Assembly (NCBI GenBank): GCA_956465555.1
Contig: OY101116.1
Location: 868,001 to 932,000 of the forward strand
Source: Nitzschia sp. pyKryTriq1
Taxonomy: Eukaryota; Bacillariophyta; Bacillariophyceae; Bacillariales; Bacillariaceae
Direction of reading: 5' to 3'
Length of the DNA stretch: 64,000 nt
How positions within the stretch are numbered: position 1 is the first letter of the stretch; each line of letters begins with the position of its first letter. Positions 31,671 through 42,647 of this stretch are shown in pieces. The translations under genes were made by a program, and so were the position numbers. The notes below the pieces were generated by a model. The model did not search any database. It saw only the letters and a program-made list of their open reading frames with translations, and was not told the DNA's origin.

Positions 31671-32790
31671 TCATCATTTCTCCATCTTTTTTTCTGAATA
31701 TACTGCAACCGTGAAGTGCATAAGAACACAGTATTATCATCCTCTCACGACTCACTCAACGTGATGCTCGTGCTCCTTCACCAGTATAACATGTATTTAG
31801 AAGCTGCTATCTGCGAAACAAACCGTCTGCTTTGAGTTGCGAACATGGTAGACAAAACAAAACATTTCGCGTGAGATGTGAGAACAGTAAACATGGTCAT
31901 ACCAGCAGTAAACACGCGTCAGCTGATGAACAGCGCATAACCCCCACTCTATTGCTACAGGTAACACTTACTGCTGTTTGTTGTGGTTGTTTCGGCATGG
32001 CAAGCGAGCAAATTGAAAACAGCAACCATTCGCTGATGTGATCGCGTCTATGAGTAATGCACGTAGTAGGAGGGAATCACATGTTCCCGGAACAGATCAA
32101 TCACCAGTGCAGCGATTATTCACCTGGATGAGGCAAAGTCCCAAAGATTTTGAAGTCCCAAAGATTTGACCACGTTTGCGAGGAAACGAAAAATTGAGTT
32201 TTCAGCTGTGATCACTGGCTTCGGATTTCTGCCCTCGCGGAATGACGTTTGGTGTCATTAAAAAACCTTCCACGGATATTTGTTCCATATGCATCATTTT
32301 ATTGAAACCGAGTGGCAAAAAGCTTGACATAGAAGATGGACATTAGAAGCGTTTGGCAGGTTGCGGTCGCCTGCCACAGCTTGGCCATGTCGGAGAATCC
32401 CCATCGATGCCTTGCGACGCTATGTTCTATTTGAATAATAATGTTGCTGCTGTCATGACAACCATCTGCTTGCTTCTTCCCGTCGCGATCTGATTGTTCG
32501 TTGAGAGGTTTTTCAAGCCCGTGCGTTTCTACCAACCTCGCTTTTTTGTTTATCGACTAGCACGACTACTATTTCCAAAAAAAATGAATGGCCCCCGACC
32601 CCCAACATAAAGATACTACCTGGTACTTCGTTCGTTCCGGGTATTACTACTGTAATACTCATATTATTTTCATTCGTTACTCTAGAGTAGAAGGAGAGAT
32701 ACGAGGTGCATACAATATAATTGACACAAGAAGGTTTTCCTTTATCAAGAGTCAATTGAGCTTTTATTTGTCCAGGGAAAAGAAGACGAG
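31671..32790. other. Intergenic region between Alba-like and PPR-TrmB genes
   Basis: The 1120 bases carry several short open frames on both strands, none with protein-like composition. tttatttgtccag just before the ATG at 32791 could be a leader-intron acceptor. Confidence 0.45.
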
Positions 32791-35079
32791 ATGGTTTTCT
32801 CTGATTTCTCTTCGAAAGCTGACGGATCAGCAAGCCCCAAAGGCCCGAGGCGTCGTCGTGGAAGGAACAAGGACGGCAACAGCCATACCGGCAAGGGGGG
32901 ATCGGAATCATCGAAGAAGATTGCTGCTCCGAATAATTCGAATTCGCAAAAACCAAAAAACGACGATCAAGTACGAAAGAGACCGGTTTCTCTGAGACCT
33001 GGTGAACGTGATGACGCGACTAGATCCACAAAGCGGAAACGATCCCAGCCGCCCTCCCAAGAGGCACTGAATCTCTCTGAGCAACTAAAAGAACTGTCAC
33101 GTCAAAAGAATTTGGACGAAGCTCTACGAATGTACCGAGATCCATCATACAATCGGATTCGTGATGGTCACCATTCCTGCATTATTATTGATTGTTGCGC
33201 CAGATGTGGACGAATAGAAGAAGGCGAGAAAGTCGTGGAGGAAATGAAAAAGTCTGGAATGCACGTCAACGTGGAAACGAAAACCGCGTTGATAAAGGGA
33301 TATGCCCATTCTGGTCAGATGGCGAAGGCAGACTCTCTATTTCAGTCTATGAGCAATGAGAAAAGTGGAGCCGATCGACCAAACGTGCGAACATTGAATA
33401 CTTTATTGAGGGGATGCCTCTGGTCCGCTTCCAGTGTCGACAAGGAAGGAGTTATCACAGGTGGCATTGTCACTGCAGAGAAAGCATGGGACAGGTGTCG
33501 AAATATACAAGAAAACGATTCAAAATCTATCGTATTCGATGTTTCTTCCTACGAATATTCGATTTCTCTTCTGTGCCAAGCTCTACGAACGCACGACGCC
33601 AGAACTCGAATTGAAGAAATGGAGTCCTTTTTCGAAGTCTCTGATGGTTCCCATGAAAGTCCACAGAGTGTTACTGAAGCTTTGGCGCTTTCCTTCTTGT
33701 CTCTTGCCAGGGCATTGGCCATTTTAGGGGAGGCAGACGACGCCAGACGTGCATGTGATAAATTTCTTCTGTATGCAAGATCCACCAGAGAGTCGCTGAG
33801 GGCAGGAAATTCTCAGCCCTCAAAAGTCGGAAGGCACGCAGTCAAGCAGGGCAAAGAATCCAAGAGTGGTCGACGTGACGAATCAAACACCTTGTATCGA
33901 AACCATAGGATTAATGAAGCGGAAAAAGAGGCTCGGGTTATTCTTGAGCTTTGTGACTCCAAAGGGATTGTACAAGATCCGCGTCAACTGGCGCGCCGAC
34001 TGATCACAAGACTATTGGTCCTTTCGGGCGGTGGCAGTACAGATGCTGAAAGTGAGGTCCACGGAGACAAGGAGACGCCATCCAGATCAGTCCAGATGCA
34101 GTTCTTGAACACATTGTACTATAGCTACGGCCTGGAAAAGATTCTCGAGAATGTGGGAGCACCAACGAAGGAGGGCATGACTTTTTTGAAAAGAAAAGAT
34201 TGCAATCGGATTTTGGGGTCCGTTGGTCTTCAAGGCGGAATCGTTCTTGATGATGGTTCTGTGGACTTTCAGCGCATTTTCAGGGTTGGAATAGGAGAGG
34301 ACAAAGGCAAAAAGAAGCAACCGAAAGGGCAAGGAAAACTTGAAATCGAACTTGGGTCCGGCTTTGGAGACTGGATCGTTCAAAAAGCCCGAGAGCAACC
34401 AACTACAAACTTCATTTCGGTAGAACTGAGGGCAGATCGTGTGGCGCAGACTTTTGCAAGAACCGCCATACTAGCAGGAACGTCACCAGTGAACAATTTG
34501 TGCATTGTCGGCGCAGAAAGCAGAGCATTCCTCTCGCAACAGATTCAACAAGAATCAGTTTCGTCGATCTTTGTCAATCATCCAGAACCTCCAACTCAGA
34601 CGTATGGGGCAGACTCATTTAATTTGAAATCAATTATGAAGGGAGGTCCTGAGCCCGCTCATATGCTGACGAGCCAGATGCTCCAGGCTGCAGCTCGGTG
34701 CTTATCGAAAAAGAGCAACAGTCGGCTGATTATTGTCACTGATAACAAATCATACGGTCGCCTGATATGTGCCACTCTCGTCAAAGTGATGATGCATGAT
34801 AGTACTCTACTTTTCCCGGTCGAACTTGAGGATGACTTCAAAGCAGTGGAGTCGTTTCCGGTCGGTAATGAACCGGCGGGGCAAGATGGTTTGGTTGGAA
34901 CGATCACTCTGTATGAAGGTCAACCAAATGGCAAGATTGGTCACCCAAAACCAGTGGATGATTCAGGGGGTAAAGGGGCAACATACTTCGACCGTTTGTG
35001 GAGAAGCGGTGCGGGCTCCCACGCAGAGAAATCTTCCAGATTTATCGTTGTCGCAAGCCGTATCGTAACACAACAATAA
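32791..35079 (+). CDS. PPR-tRNA (guanine-N7) methyltransferase fusion
   Basis: A single exon of 762 residues. The N-terminus is basic and disordered (RRRRGRNKDGN), possibly a nuclear signal. Residues ~95-330 contain pentatricopeptide-type helical repeats (HHSCIIIDCCARCGRIEEGE; VETKTALIKGYAHSGQMAKA), which read RNA sequence. From ~505 on comes a TrmB-like Rossmann methyltransferase: LEIELGSGFGDWIVQKA (SAM site), FISVELRADRVAQTFARTA, NLCIVGAES and IFVNHPEPP at the place of the family's FPDPW motif. TrmB makes m7G46 in tRNA. The fusion suggests that PPRs guide methylation to chosen RNAs, perhaps in an organelle; no clear organelle signal is seen. The altered PDPW site may change activity. The TRM82 partner gene lies 7.6 kb away. 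Confidence 0.85.
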   Translation: MVFSDFSSKADGSASPKGPRRRRGRNKDGNSHTGKGGSESSKKIAAPNNSNSQKPKNDDQVRKRPVSLRPGERDDATRSTKRKRSQPPSQEALNLSEQLKELSRQKNLDEALRMYRDPSYNRIRDGHHSCIIIDCCARCGRIEEGEKVVEEMKKSGMHVNVETKTALIKGYAHSGQMAKADSLFQSMSNEKSGADRPNVRTLNTLLRGCLWSASSVDKEGVITGGIVTAEKAWDRCRNIQENDSKSIVFDVSSYEYSISLLCQALRTHDARTRIEEMESFFEVSDGSHESPQSVTEALALSFLSLARALAILGEADDARRACDKFLLYARSTRESLRAGNSQPSKVGRHAVKQGKESKSGRRDESNTLYRNHRINEAEKEARVILELCDSKGIVQDPRQLARRLITRLLVLSGGGSTDAESEVHGDKETPSRSVQMQFLNTLYYSYGLEKILENVGAPTKEGMTFLKRKDCNRILGSVGLQGGIVLDDGSVDFQRIFRVGIGEDKGKKKQPKGQGKLEIELGSGFGDWIVQKAREQPTTNFISVELRADRVAQTFARTAILAGTSPVNNLCIVGAESRAFLSQQIQQESVSSIFVNHPEPPTQTYGADSFNLKSIMKGGPEPAHMLTSQMLQAAARCLSKKSNSRLIIVTDNKSYGRLICATLVKVMMHDSTLLFPVELEDDFKAVESFPVGNEPAGQDGLVGTITLYEGQPNGKIGHPKPVDDSGGKGATYFDRLWRSGAGSHAEKSSRFIVVASRIVTQQ

Positions 35080-35812
35080 CTGATTTTTAGTTCGATCGAC
35101 CCTAGAAACTTATTTTGCCTGTTTTTTCTTCTATACCAAGGTCCGGCTCAGATCTTCTCCAACGTCTATCGCCAATTACTATCTCTCCACACTCTACACT
35201 ACAGTACAAAAGCAGCGTAGAACTACTTCAGCTACTAGTTTACGATCGTAGAGAGAATGCTTTGCCATACTTTTCCTACCAGAGAGGGCTGAATCATACT
35301 AGATCGTACCGAATGATACAGAGAGGCTCTCTCTCTCTCTCTCTAGTCAAAATACCTTTGGGAACTTGACCCAAGCAGAGAGAACATATTCGTAGTGGTG
35401 GCTACTCTCTACTCTCTACTAGCGCTCTCTCTCTACTCTACTAGTAGAGAGAGATACTACATATGGGTACATGATAAAGTCTGAATGCATTACAGTCTGT
35501 GGTACGTACCTCGTACGGCACGGTATTCCCGGTAGCGACTACCGGTAGACCGGTACCGGTACACATAGCAAGAGGCGCGTGGGGGTGGCGGGTGTAAATG
35601 AAGAAGTCGTATCGGTCGTACAAGGTCTCCAGATTGGACTACATCGACCAAGTTTCAGTCCGGTCCCAGTTGAACCAAATCTTGATAGCATTCGCAAGAT
35701 CAACATTCCCGCCTATCGAGTTTTCCGTGCTTGCATCATGCATGCGTATGAGATGGCAATGTGTCGGCCATCGCCTCTCACAATTTTCTTTTAGGTCAAC
35801 AAAACAATCAAG
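35080..35812. promoter_or_regulatory. Promoter region of antenna gene 1 with repeats
   Basis: The 733 bases upstream of the first antenna gene hold a CT run at 35327-35344, the palindrome CTCTACTAGTAGAG at 35436-35449 and ACCGGTACCGGT at 35549-35560. ttttcttttag at ~35784-35794, shortly before the ATG, may end a leader intron. Confidence 0.5.
35436..35449. repeat. Perfect 14-base palindrome CTCTACTAGTAGAG
   Basis: The same 14 bases occur at 6870-6883 and 55342-55355, always intergenic. Shorter forms (CTACTAGTAG) lie at 38081-38090 and 59826-59835. Confidence 0.9.
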
Positions 35813-36436
35813 ATGAAGCTCGCTATCGCCGCCCTCCTCGCCGGATCTGCCGCCGCCTTTGCCCCGGCCCAAACTGCCAAGACCTCGTCTGCCCTTGCCG
35901 TCAGCGAGCTTGAGCTCGGAGTCACTGAGCCCCTTGGTGTTTACGACCCTCTTGGATGGTTGGAGACCCAACCCGAGTCCTTCGAGCGTCGCCGAGCCGT
36001 CGAGCGCAAGCACGGACGTGTTGCCATGGCTGCCGTTGTCGGTGTCATCGTCCACAACAACCACATTGTCTTCGATGGATACCTTTCCCCCTCGAACAAC
36101 TTGAAGTTCTCCGATGTTCCCCTTGGAGCCGATGGTATCCGTGCCATCCCCACCGCCGGACTTGCCCAAATCCTTGCCTTCTTCGCCCTTGTCGAGTTGG
36201 CCTGGATGCCTGCCTCCAAGTACGACGGAGACTACGGTGTTGGATACTTCGGAACCAACATCGAGGACCCCGAAGAGAAGGCCCGCAAGTTGAACGTTGA
36301 GATCAACAACGGCCGCGCCGCCATGATGGGTATCCTCGGAAACTTGGTTGCCGAGCAATTGACTGGCCAAACCATGTACGAGCAATACGCCGCTGGACAC
36401 ATCTCGCCCTTCGGTGATGGTCAAGGTGTCTTCTAA
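35813..36436 (+). CDS. Fucoxanthin-chlorophyll a/c antenna protein, copy 1
   Basis: 207 residues, no intron in the coding part. The signal peptide ends SAAAFAPAQ, the diatom plastid import junction. The light-harvesting core has three helices: ERKHGRVAMAAVVGVIVHNN (helix 1, chlorophyll-binding Glu/His-Arg), GLAQILAFFALVELAW (helix 2) and EINNGRAAMMGILGNLVAEQ (helix 3). The protein binds fucoxanthin and chlorophylls a and c in the thylakoid and passes energy to the photosystems. Codons are extremely biased (TTA, CTA and TCA avoided), a mark of very high expression. The protein is identical to copy 3 at 55648-56271; the gene converges on copy 2. Confidence 0.96.
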   Translation: MKLAIAALLAGSAAAFAPAQTAKTSSALAVSELELGVTEPLGVYDPLGWLETQPESFERRRAVERKHGRVAMAAVVGVIVHNNHIVFDGYLSPSNNLKFSDVPLGADGIRAIPTAGLAQILAFFALVELAWMPASKYDGDYGVGYFGTNIEDPEEKARKLNVEINNGRAAMMGILGNLVAEQLTGQTMYEQYAAGHISPFGDGQGVF

Positions 36437-36983
36437 GTTACTCTAGTTTAGCAGTAACCTTTTGTCCATACCGACTGTAAAGTATCCATATGATTGGTCC
36501 AATAATTCCTTTCTCTAGTTGTCTTTCTTCTCTGGTATTTTTACTCGTAAACCTCAAGACGCGATTACGATCAGCTGTTTTTAATGCTTCAATCTGCTGG
36601 AAAATAGTAAAGATACTGCAGGTGTTCCTCTCTTGAGTCGTCTAGAGCTTTGTTCCAGGTATTGGGCGGTAGCTGAAGCCGGCCTCACTTTAAATGTGGA
36701 GCTCAAGCCTGATGTTCCCTCCTGTAGCTTCGATGTTGTGTACTGGTACCATATTGCGTATTTCATTCATTATTTTAATTAGCTTTTCTTATTAATTTGT
36801 GACTGGTACAGCGAGACTGCTCAAGATATCGGTATGGCTAGAGTATGGTAAAGTAGGGCAATTAATCAATCTACTATGTAGTGTCAATTGTGGATGGTAC
36901 AGTACATTCGCTCTATTTGTTATTCTGCCATGCTAGCGCAGATGTTTGATGCCGACTGTGATTAACTTGCAAGCAGAAGATTC
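36437..36983. other. Region between convergent antenna genes 1 and 2
   Basis: The 547 bases hold the two 3' ends. AT-rich, with no gene. It is not a recognisable inverted repeat, so the pair is not a simple fresh palindromic duplication. Confidence 0.5.
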
Positions 36984-37607
36984 TTAGAAGACACCCTGTC
37001 CATCACCGAAGGGGGAGATGTGTCCAGCAGCGTATTGCTCGTACATGGTTTGTCCGGTCAATTGCTCAGCGACCATGTTTCCGAAGATTCCCATCATGGC
37101 AGCTCGGCCGTTGTTAAGCTCAACATTCAACTTGCGGGCCTTCTCTTCGGGGTCAGTGATTTCACGTCCGAACCAGCCAACACCGTAGTCTCCGTCGTAC
37201 TGAGAGGCGGGCAACCACGCCAACTCAAGAAGGGCAAGGAAAAGGAAGATTTGGGCAAGTCCAGCAGAAGGGACAGCTGCGATTCCGGCCATACCGGTGG
37301 GAACGTCAGAGAACTTCAATCCAGCGGAGGGGGAAAGGTATCCATCGAAAACAATGTGGTTGTTGTGGACGATGACACCGACAACGGCAGCCATGGCGAT
37401 ACGTCCGTGCTTGCGTTCAACAGCCCGGCGACGCTCGAAGGCCTCGGGTTCAGTCTCGAGCCATCCAAGAGGATCGAAAACTCCAAGGGGCTCAGTGACA
37501 CCAAGTTCGAGCTCGCTGACCGAAAGGGCAGACGAAGTCTTCGCAGTTTGGGCCGGGGCAAAGGCGGCGGCAGATCCGGCAAGGAGGGCGGCAATAGCGA
37601 GCTTCAT
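36984..37607 (-). CDS. Fucoxanthin-chlorophyll a/c antenna protein, copy 2
   Basis: 207 residues from the ATG at 37607. Same signal (SAAAFAPAQ) and three-helix layout as copy 1: ERKHGRIAMAAVVGVIVHNN, GLAQIFLFLALLELAW and ELNNGRAAMMGIFGNMVAEQ. It differs from copies 1 and 3 at many sites in the middle (for example FSDVPTGMAGIAAVPSAG and GWFGREITDPEEKA), yet the last ~28 residues and the first ~28 are identical. This pattern suggests purifying selection at the ends or partial gene conversion. Thylakoid light harvesting as for the other copies. The same strong codon bias is visible. Confidence 0.95.
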   Translation of the reverse strand: MKLAIAALLAGSAAAFAPAQTAKTSSALSVSELELGVTEPLGVFDPLGWLETEPEAFERRRAVERKHGRIAMAAVVGVIVHNNHIVFDGYLSPSAGLKFSDVPTGMAGIAAVPSAGLAQIFLFLALLELAWLPASQYDGDYGVGWFGREITDPEEKARKLNVELNNGRAAMMGIFGNMVAEQLTGQTMYEQYAAGHISPFGDGQGVF

Positions 37608-38541
37608 CTTGATTAGTTCTACTGAAAAAAATAATTTGACAGTGTAGTTTGCATCTCTTCGAGGCACGATTTCTCTTGCCTTTCGATGACGAAGAGTTGG
37701 TTCAACAAATCCAGAGGATACGAGTTCAACCTCTACGACGTCCCTACGAGCGAATGACTACCAGGTACTAACGTGCATGATGACTTCTTGCCTCCTTCGT
37801 ATGAATTTTGTCGTAGAAAGATACGTTGATCAGGTTCTGTGCCCGCGCTCGAGAGGTTCACAGAAAGCCTGTCCGTCAACCGATTTGTCGTCTGACGTCG
37901 CCTCATTGCGGTATACTGTTACAATACCGGTACGTTTACTGTACAGTAAAGTACTGGTACCAGGCACAGAACAAGTATGTACTCACTCGTACCGTTCGGA
38001 TGGGTCGCGTCGCGTTGCGTCGGTGACATACGTACATACATAATATTATACTCCGTGAGAAGATATCTCCCTACTACTAGCTACTAGTAGAGAGATTACC
38101 GGTAGGCATCTACATAATTATTTACACTTGATACGTACCCATGCCATTCCCTGCTGTGCCCTCAAGTCGTCTCGCGCCAGCCAGCCAAAACCAGAACACG
38201 CGCCCGCTGGCCCCATCAACACCAACAAAAATGAATAACGTCTTGATGGCACCTGCACCACACCCCAAGTTTCAAGTTTCATCTTTCAATTTCATCTTTC
38301 ATCCAAGAAGGCAAGTTGGCAGCAGTCAGCATCTATCCATTATCCATTGAAAACACCAACCAATAATCAAAGATTCTTCGTTCCTCTCGTTTGTTGGACA
38401 ACACCAACAGGAGTAGCATACCAGAGAGTAGGAAGAAAAAAGTGCATTGCGCTCAATTTTGAAACTGTGGAGTGAGTCAGTGAGTCTGCGCTACATCGAC
38501 GTCGAAATTGCGACAGTATCATCATACTGGTGTGCAGCACC
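37608..38541. promoter_or_regulatory. Divergent promoter region of antenna gene 2 and TPR-methyltransferase
   Basis: The 934 bases contain GTACC motifs around 37925-37970 and CTACTAGTAG at 38081-38090. No supported gene. Confidence 0.45.
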
Positions 38542-40301
38542 ATGGCAGTTATCCCTCTGACTTTCAGACAAACGATCATGCTTCTTCAAGTAATAACTTT
38601 TGTCGTGTTGTTTCCGAGCTCGGTCCTATCACGTGAAGCATCACCGGAAAACTATCTCGCGTCCGGCGATGACGCTCTTTCAAAGGGATCCTACAAGGCT
38701 GCCATTGATTTCTACAAGGCAGGGATTGGCCAACTCGCAGACTACGAAGAGTCGTCATCTCTGCTTACACTTTTGTCACTCGAGACGAATCTGGCAACTG
38801 CGTTTTCGTCGATTGATGAAAAAAATGAGGCAATCAATCATTATCAGCGCGCCATTTCCAGGTATAGCGAGGAGATTGATGATATCGTAGACAAAGAAAC
38901 CGCTCAATTTGCAAAGGAAATCGCATCACAATCCTCGTTTTTTTTGGGAATGGAGCTTCAAGACGATGGTCAAGCTGAAAAGGCAGTCGAGGCGTACGGG
39001 TTTGCAGTTGTACTGGATCCAAATCACTGGTCCGCCCTGGCAAACTTGGGATCCGTATTGCACGACACCTTGAGAAATCACGACGAGGCATTGGCCGCCT
39101 ACAACAAGGCCTACGAAATCTTGACCAGTGAAGATTTGGAACCAACAGATCCACCCGCGGAACCACGTTTTATTCTTTCTCAATTGCAGTACAGGATTGG
39201 TCTTTGTCTGAATCATAACCCGGAACGAAAATGCGCACTCGCAGATGAACCCGAAAAAGAAGTTTCGTGCCAGGAGATGGCGACACATGCTTTTTCATTG
39301 GCAGTTCAATTCGATCCAGAGAATGAGTCCGCGAAGCACATGCTTGCAACTGTCACGGCTGATGCAACCGTGAAACGGGCATCTAACACCTATGTGAAGA
39401 ATCTATTTGATGATTATGCACAGAAGTAAGTTCCGTTGACGTGCTGAGACATGTTTCCGAATCCTTTTTTCAAATCGACTAACCTTGAAGTAAGTTTTGA
39501 GCACTCTCTTGTCAAAGAGCTTGGATACAATGGCTACGAAAGGCTTCGTCGCGGGTTTGATCGCGCCTTTGGAGGGGAGAAAAAGGTCCCTACATTCTCC
39601 TTAGTCGTCGATGCAGGATGTGGTACAGGACTTGTAGGAGAGCAGGTAAGTAGGAGTATGCTCTGTCAGTGTAGGCAGTATATGTAAAGTCAAAACAAAC
39701 TAACTTGCACTGTGCAACGCCCTAGTTCCGAAATGTGAGCTCCTACCTGATAGGAGTCGATTTAAGCCAGGCGATTATTGATGAGGCGCAAAAGCTTCGG
39801 CCCAATCTGTACGACGAGGCGATCGCTGGGGATATCACTGACGTATTCCGGGAAAAGAAGCCGATTTCTCTCATCGTTGCCGCGGATTCTTACATATATT
39901 TTGGTGATCTGGTCCCCTTGTTCGAATCAATGCGGGATGGGCTAGCAGAGGATGGGGTAGCCGCTTTCACTCTGGAGAATGTGGACGCGGAAAACGAGGC
40001 AGCGTAAGTTCGGAAAACGATTCGAGCACAAGGCGATTTTCTATAGACAACTCTCACGCTGGCTCTCGCTTTTACTCCATTTCTCAGCCTTGACACGTCC
40101 AAGCCAGATTGGAGATGGCAATTGACTCCATCTGGGCGGTTTGCTCATCGAAAAAAATACGTGGAACAAGTGGGGGCGAGCAATCAGCTGGAGCTTTTGC
40201 ACTATGAGACCTTGGATGGATTCCGACGCGAAATGGGCAAGGACGTTCGTGGCCACATTTTTGTGATGAAGAAGCGATCCTCATCGAAAGACGAATTATA
40301 A
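38542..40301 (+). CDS. ER-lumenal TPR and SAM-dependent methyltransferase, KDEL-tailed
   Basis: Four exons: 38542-39425, 39495-39645, 39726-40003 and 40088-40301, with 69-84 bp GT-AG introns; 508 residues. The N-terminus is a signal peptide (TIMLLQVITFVVLFPSSVLS). Residues ~40-290 are TPR-type helix pairs (ALSKGSYKAAIDFYKAG; DPNHWSALANLGSVLHDTL). The class I methyltransferase starts at FDDYAQNFEHSLVKELGY, with SAM motif VVDAGCGTGLVGEQ, then LIGVDLSQAIIDEAQ and LIVAADSYIYFGD. The protein ends SSSKDEL, an ER-retrieval signal. So a signal peptide at one end and KDEL at the other place it in the ER lumen, uncommon for a methyltransferase. Substrate unknown; a protein or lipid of the secretory route is inferred. 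Confidence 0.85.
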
Positions 40302-40522
40302 CTGTAGAGAGCTAAATATGGCACATGCACCTATCAATGTAAATATAAAGTGGAGGATCTCCCTATCGATCACCTACAAGTCAGGAACTCAATTAAAAAA
40401 TCTGCAATGTCAAATGTCCTTAGAAGACTTAATAGTAGAGTGGCGGTTGTGTTTTTGGATGCGCACGTTGCCGTGCCCGCCAAAGATTTTGATCCTTTTT
40501 CGACATTTAGCATCAAATCTGT

Positions 40523-41849
40523 TTACACAGCGTATCCGCCGGTCGCTGATTGGTTATTTCCTCTTGCTGCTGCCTCACGCACGGGGGCAAAATAGGCGTG
40601 GGCCATGGCTTCCTTCGCCGACAATCGCTCTTGGTGATCGTACCTGAAATTTGGAAATCACACGAAACGTTAGATGACAACTCCGTTGTATCGACCTTTA
40701 TACTACCCCGCCCATCGTCAAAATAGACTTACCGCAGTAGCTTTGAGACAAAGTCAATTGCCTCGTCCGATACAAGGTGTTGATTTTCCGGGGTAATGAA
40801 CTTTTGCCAAGACTTCTTGGAGTGTCGTCCCAGAATTCCATCAAAATGAGGATCCAACTCCAAATCATAGGTGTCCAAGTAATGGAAGAGTTCCTCAGTT
40901 CCTAATACCTTGGCAATCTTGACAAGTTGATCGTAGTTGTCGTGGCCATGGAAGAAGGGTTCCTTTCGGAAGATCATACCAGCAAACATACAACCCAAAC
41001 TCCACATATCCAAGGAGTAATCATACTCTTGCAAATCGACCAGCAACTCGGGACCCTTGAAGTACCGGGAAGCCACTCTTACATTGTATTCTCTTCCGGG
41101 GTGGTAAAATTCCGCAAGTCCCCAGTCAATGAGCCGAAGCTGGCGCTTTTCATGATCAATCATGACGTTGTGGGGTTTGACATCACGATGCATGACTCCG
41201 TTGGAATGACAGTAGTCAAGAGCCTTGAGAAGCTCAAAGATGTAGTACCGGATATCAAAGTCCGATAGAGTCGGGTAAAGAATCTTAAAGTCAGTGTTGT
41301 TGACGTGTTCGAAAACGAGGGACGGTGTTTTCGACTGAGGATCCCGCACCACATCTAGAAGCTGGATGATATTGGTTCCACCACACATATTCTGCAAGAT
41401 CTTAATTTCACGCTTGATTTTCTTCTTCTTCACCGGCTTGAGAATTTTGATAACACACTTGGTATTGTTCACAACATTGATCCCCTCAAAGACCTGATCC
41501 AAAAGGGTTTGAGTGAGATACAGACGTCGTGACTAATGACCGCTACGACTACGAGCATGCATCCAACGCATCCAAGATACCACATGATAAACTACTAACC
41601 TCACTGTACTTTCCACGTCCGATCTTACGAATCACCTCGTACTCCTCTTGGTCGCCCCAGTTGACTGTCAAAGCTTCGTAATCCCAGTAGTCACGCGGTC
41701 TGTGAACGTTGACATCGGCGTAGACGCTGCGTGCAGTAAATGATGATGATGATGATGATGATACGCAAGAGTTAGACCCGGCACGTGACTGCAAAAAACC
41801 CAAAAAAACCAAAAAAAACCCTGACACCCACTTACCGTGCTCGACTCAT
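40523..41849 (-). CDS. CSNK2A: Casein kinase 2 catalytic subunit alpha
   Basis: Four exons: 41849-41836, 41726-41600, 41493-40733 and 40643-40523, with introns of 109, 106 and 89 bp; 340 residues, the usual length. The first exon has only 14 nt (MSRA plus two bases), but it gives the canonical start [15 protein letters not shown]. Diagnostic motifs: GRGKYSEVF (glycine loop), the basic stretch [33 protein letters not shown] (the CK2 DWG form) and [14 protein letters not shown]2 is a constitutive, acid-directed Ser/Thr kinase of nucleus and cytosol. The first intron carries a (GAT)n run at ~41741-41762. Confidence 0.97.
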
Positions 41850-42647
41850 GGTCACGTTACGTCGAATTCTCTTAAGTCTAGAAGATCCGACTGATCTGTT
41901 GCTATTGAACGAAGTTTGCGAATATGAAAAGCCCGGTTTCACTGGTTGCAGAGCTCCTACTGGTAGTTGACGACTCCTTGGATGCCTAAGGAGGGGTTTC
42001 CACAGGAGAGATGACCGACTTGCAATGATGTCGCGGTGCCGGATCTACTGGCACTACCTTTCAAGCAAGATGGTTCTCTTGCCTCTTGCTACTACAAAAG
42101 CGATGTGCGGAACGAGCAGCAACTGCCAATCGATAACGGTACTGTACGATGAATGCCAACCGAATTAAGACGAGCGAGTAGACAAAATACCATTGTGAGG
42201 TCTCCTCTATCTCTCGAGCCTCGAGCGGCCCCCGCCCCACCATACTCGTACCGGTACCACAAGGCGCGACGATGAGAGAATGGAGCACCTGCCACCAAAA
42301 AAGGGGCGAATGCCCCGTTGCCTGCCAAACCTCGTTGATTTCTACGGGCGTCCTCAGCAGCCAACAGTGTTCGTCGGACGCGGCCGTTGGGCTTCGGCTC
42401 GCTTTCTCATTTCCTTGGCGCACCGCGGAAACGGGCGACGGACAGGAGCGAATGAAATGCGAAAGCCCAAAAAATGAAAAATGAGTGGTGGTCCCATCGG
42501 CTCCTCGCATCGATCATCGATACTCGTCGTCGTCGTGCTGTGGTGGACGGAACAAGGGAACAAGGAACGAATATAGACAAAATACAGTAATGCAGAGGAA
42601 ACCATTGAATGTCCTCGAAACTACAGTAAATCAACACAGACAGTAGT
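41850..42647. promoter_or_regulatory. Divergent promoter region of CK2 alpha and TRM82
   Basis: The 798 bases separate two divergent starts. ccggtacc lies at ~42251-42258. Open frames present do not resemble proteins. Confidence 0.45.

Noticed and set aside
32299-32956. Minus-strand frames between the Alba-like and PPR-TrmB genes
   Set aside because: Short, overlapping, without ATG support or domain pattern; they also overlap the start of PPR-TrmB.
35639-36424. Long open frame antisense to antenna gene 1 (261 codons)
   Set aside because: The same happens antisense to copies 2 (37020-37616) and 3 (55600-56778). It follows from extreme codon bias: the sense strand avoids TTA, CTA and TCA, so the reverse strand has no stops. 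The antisense protein has no domain features.
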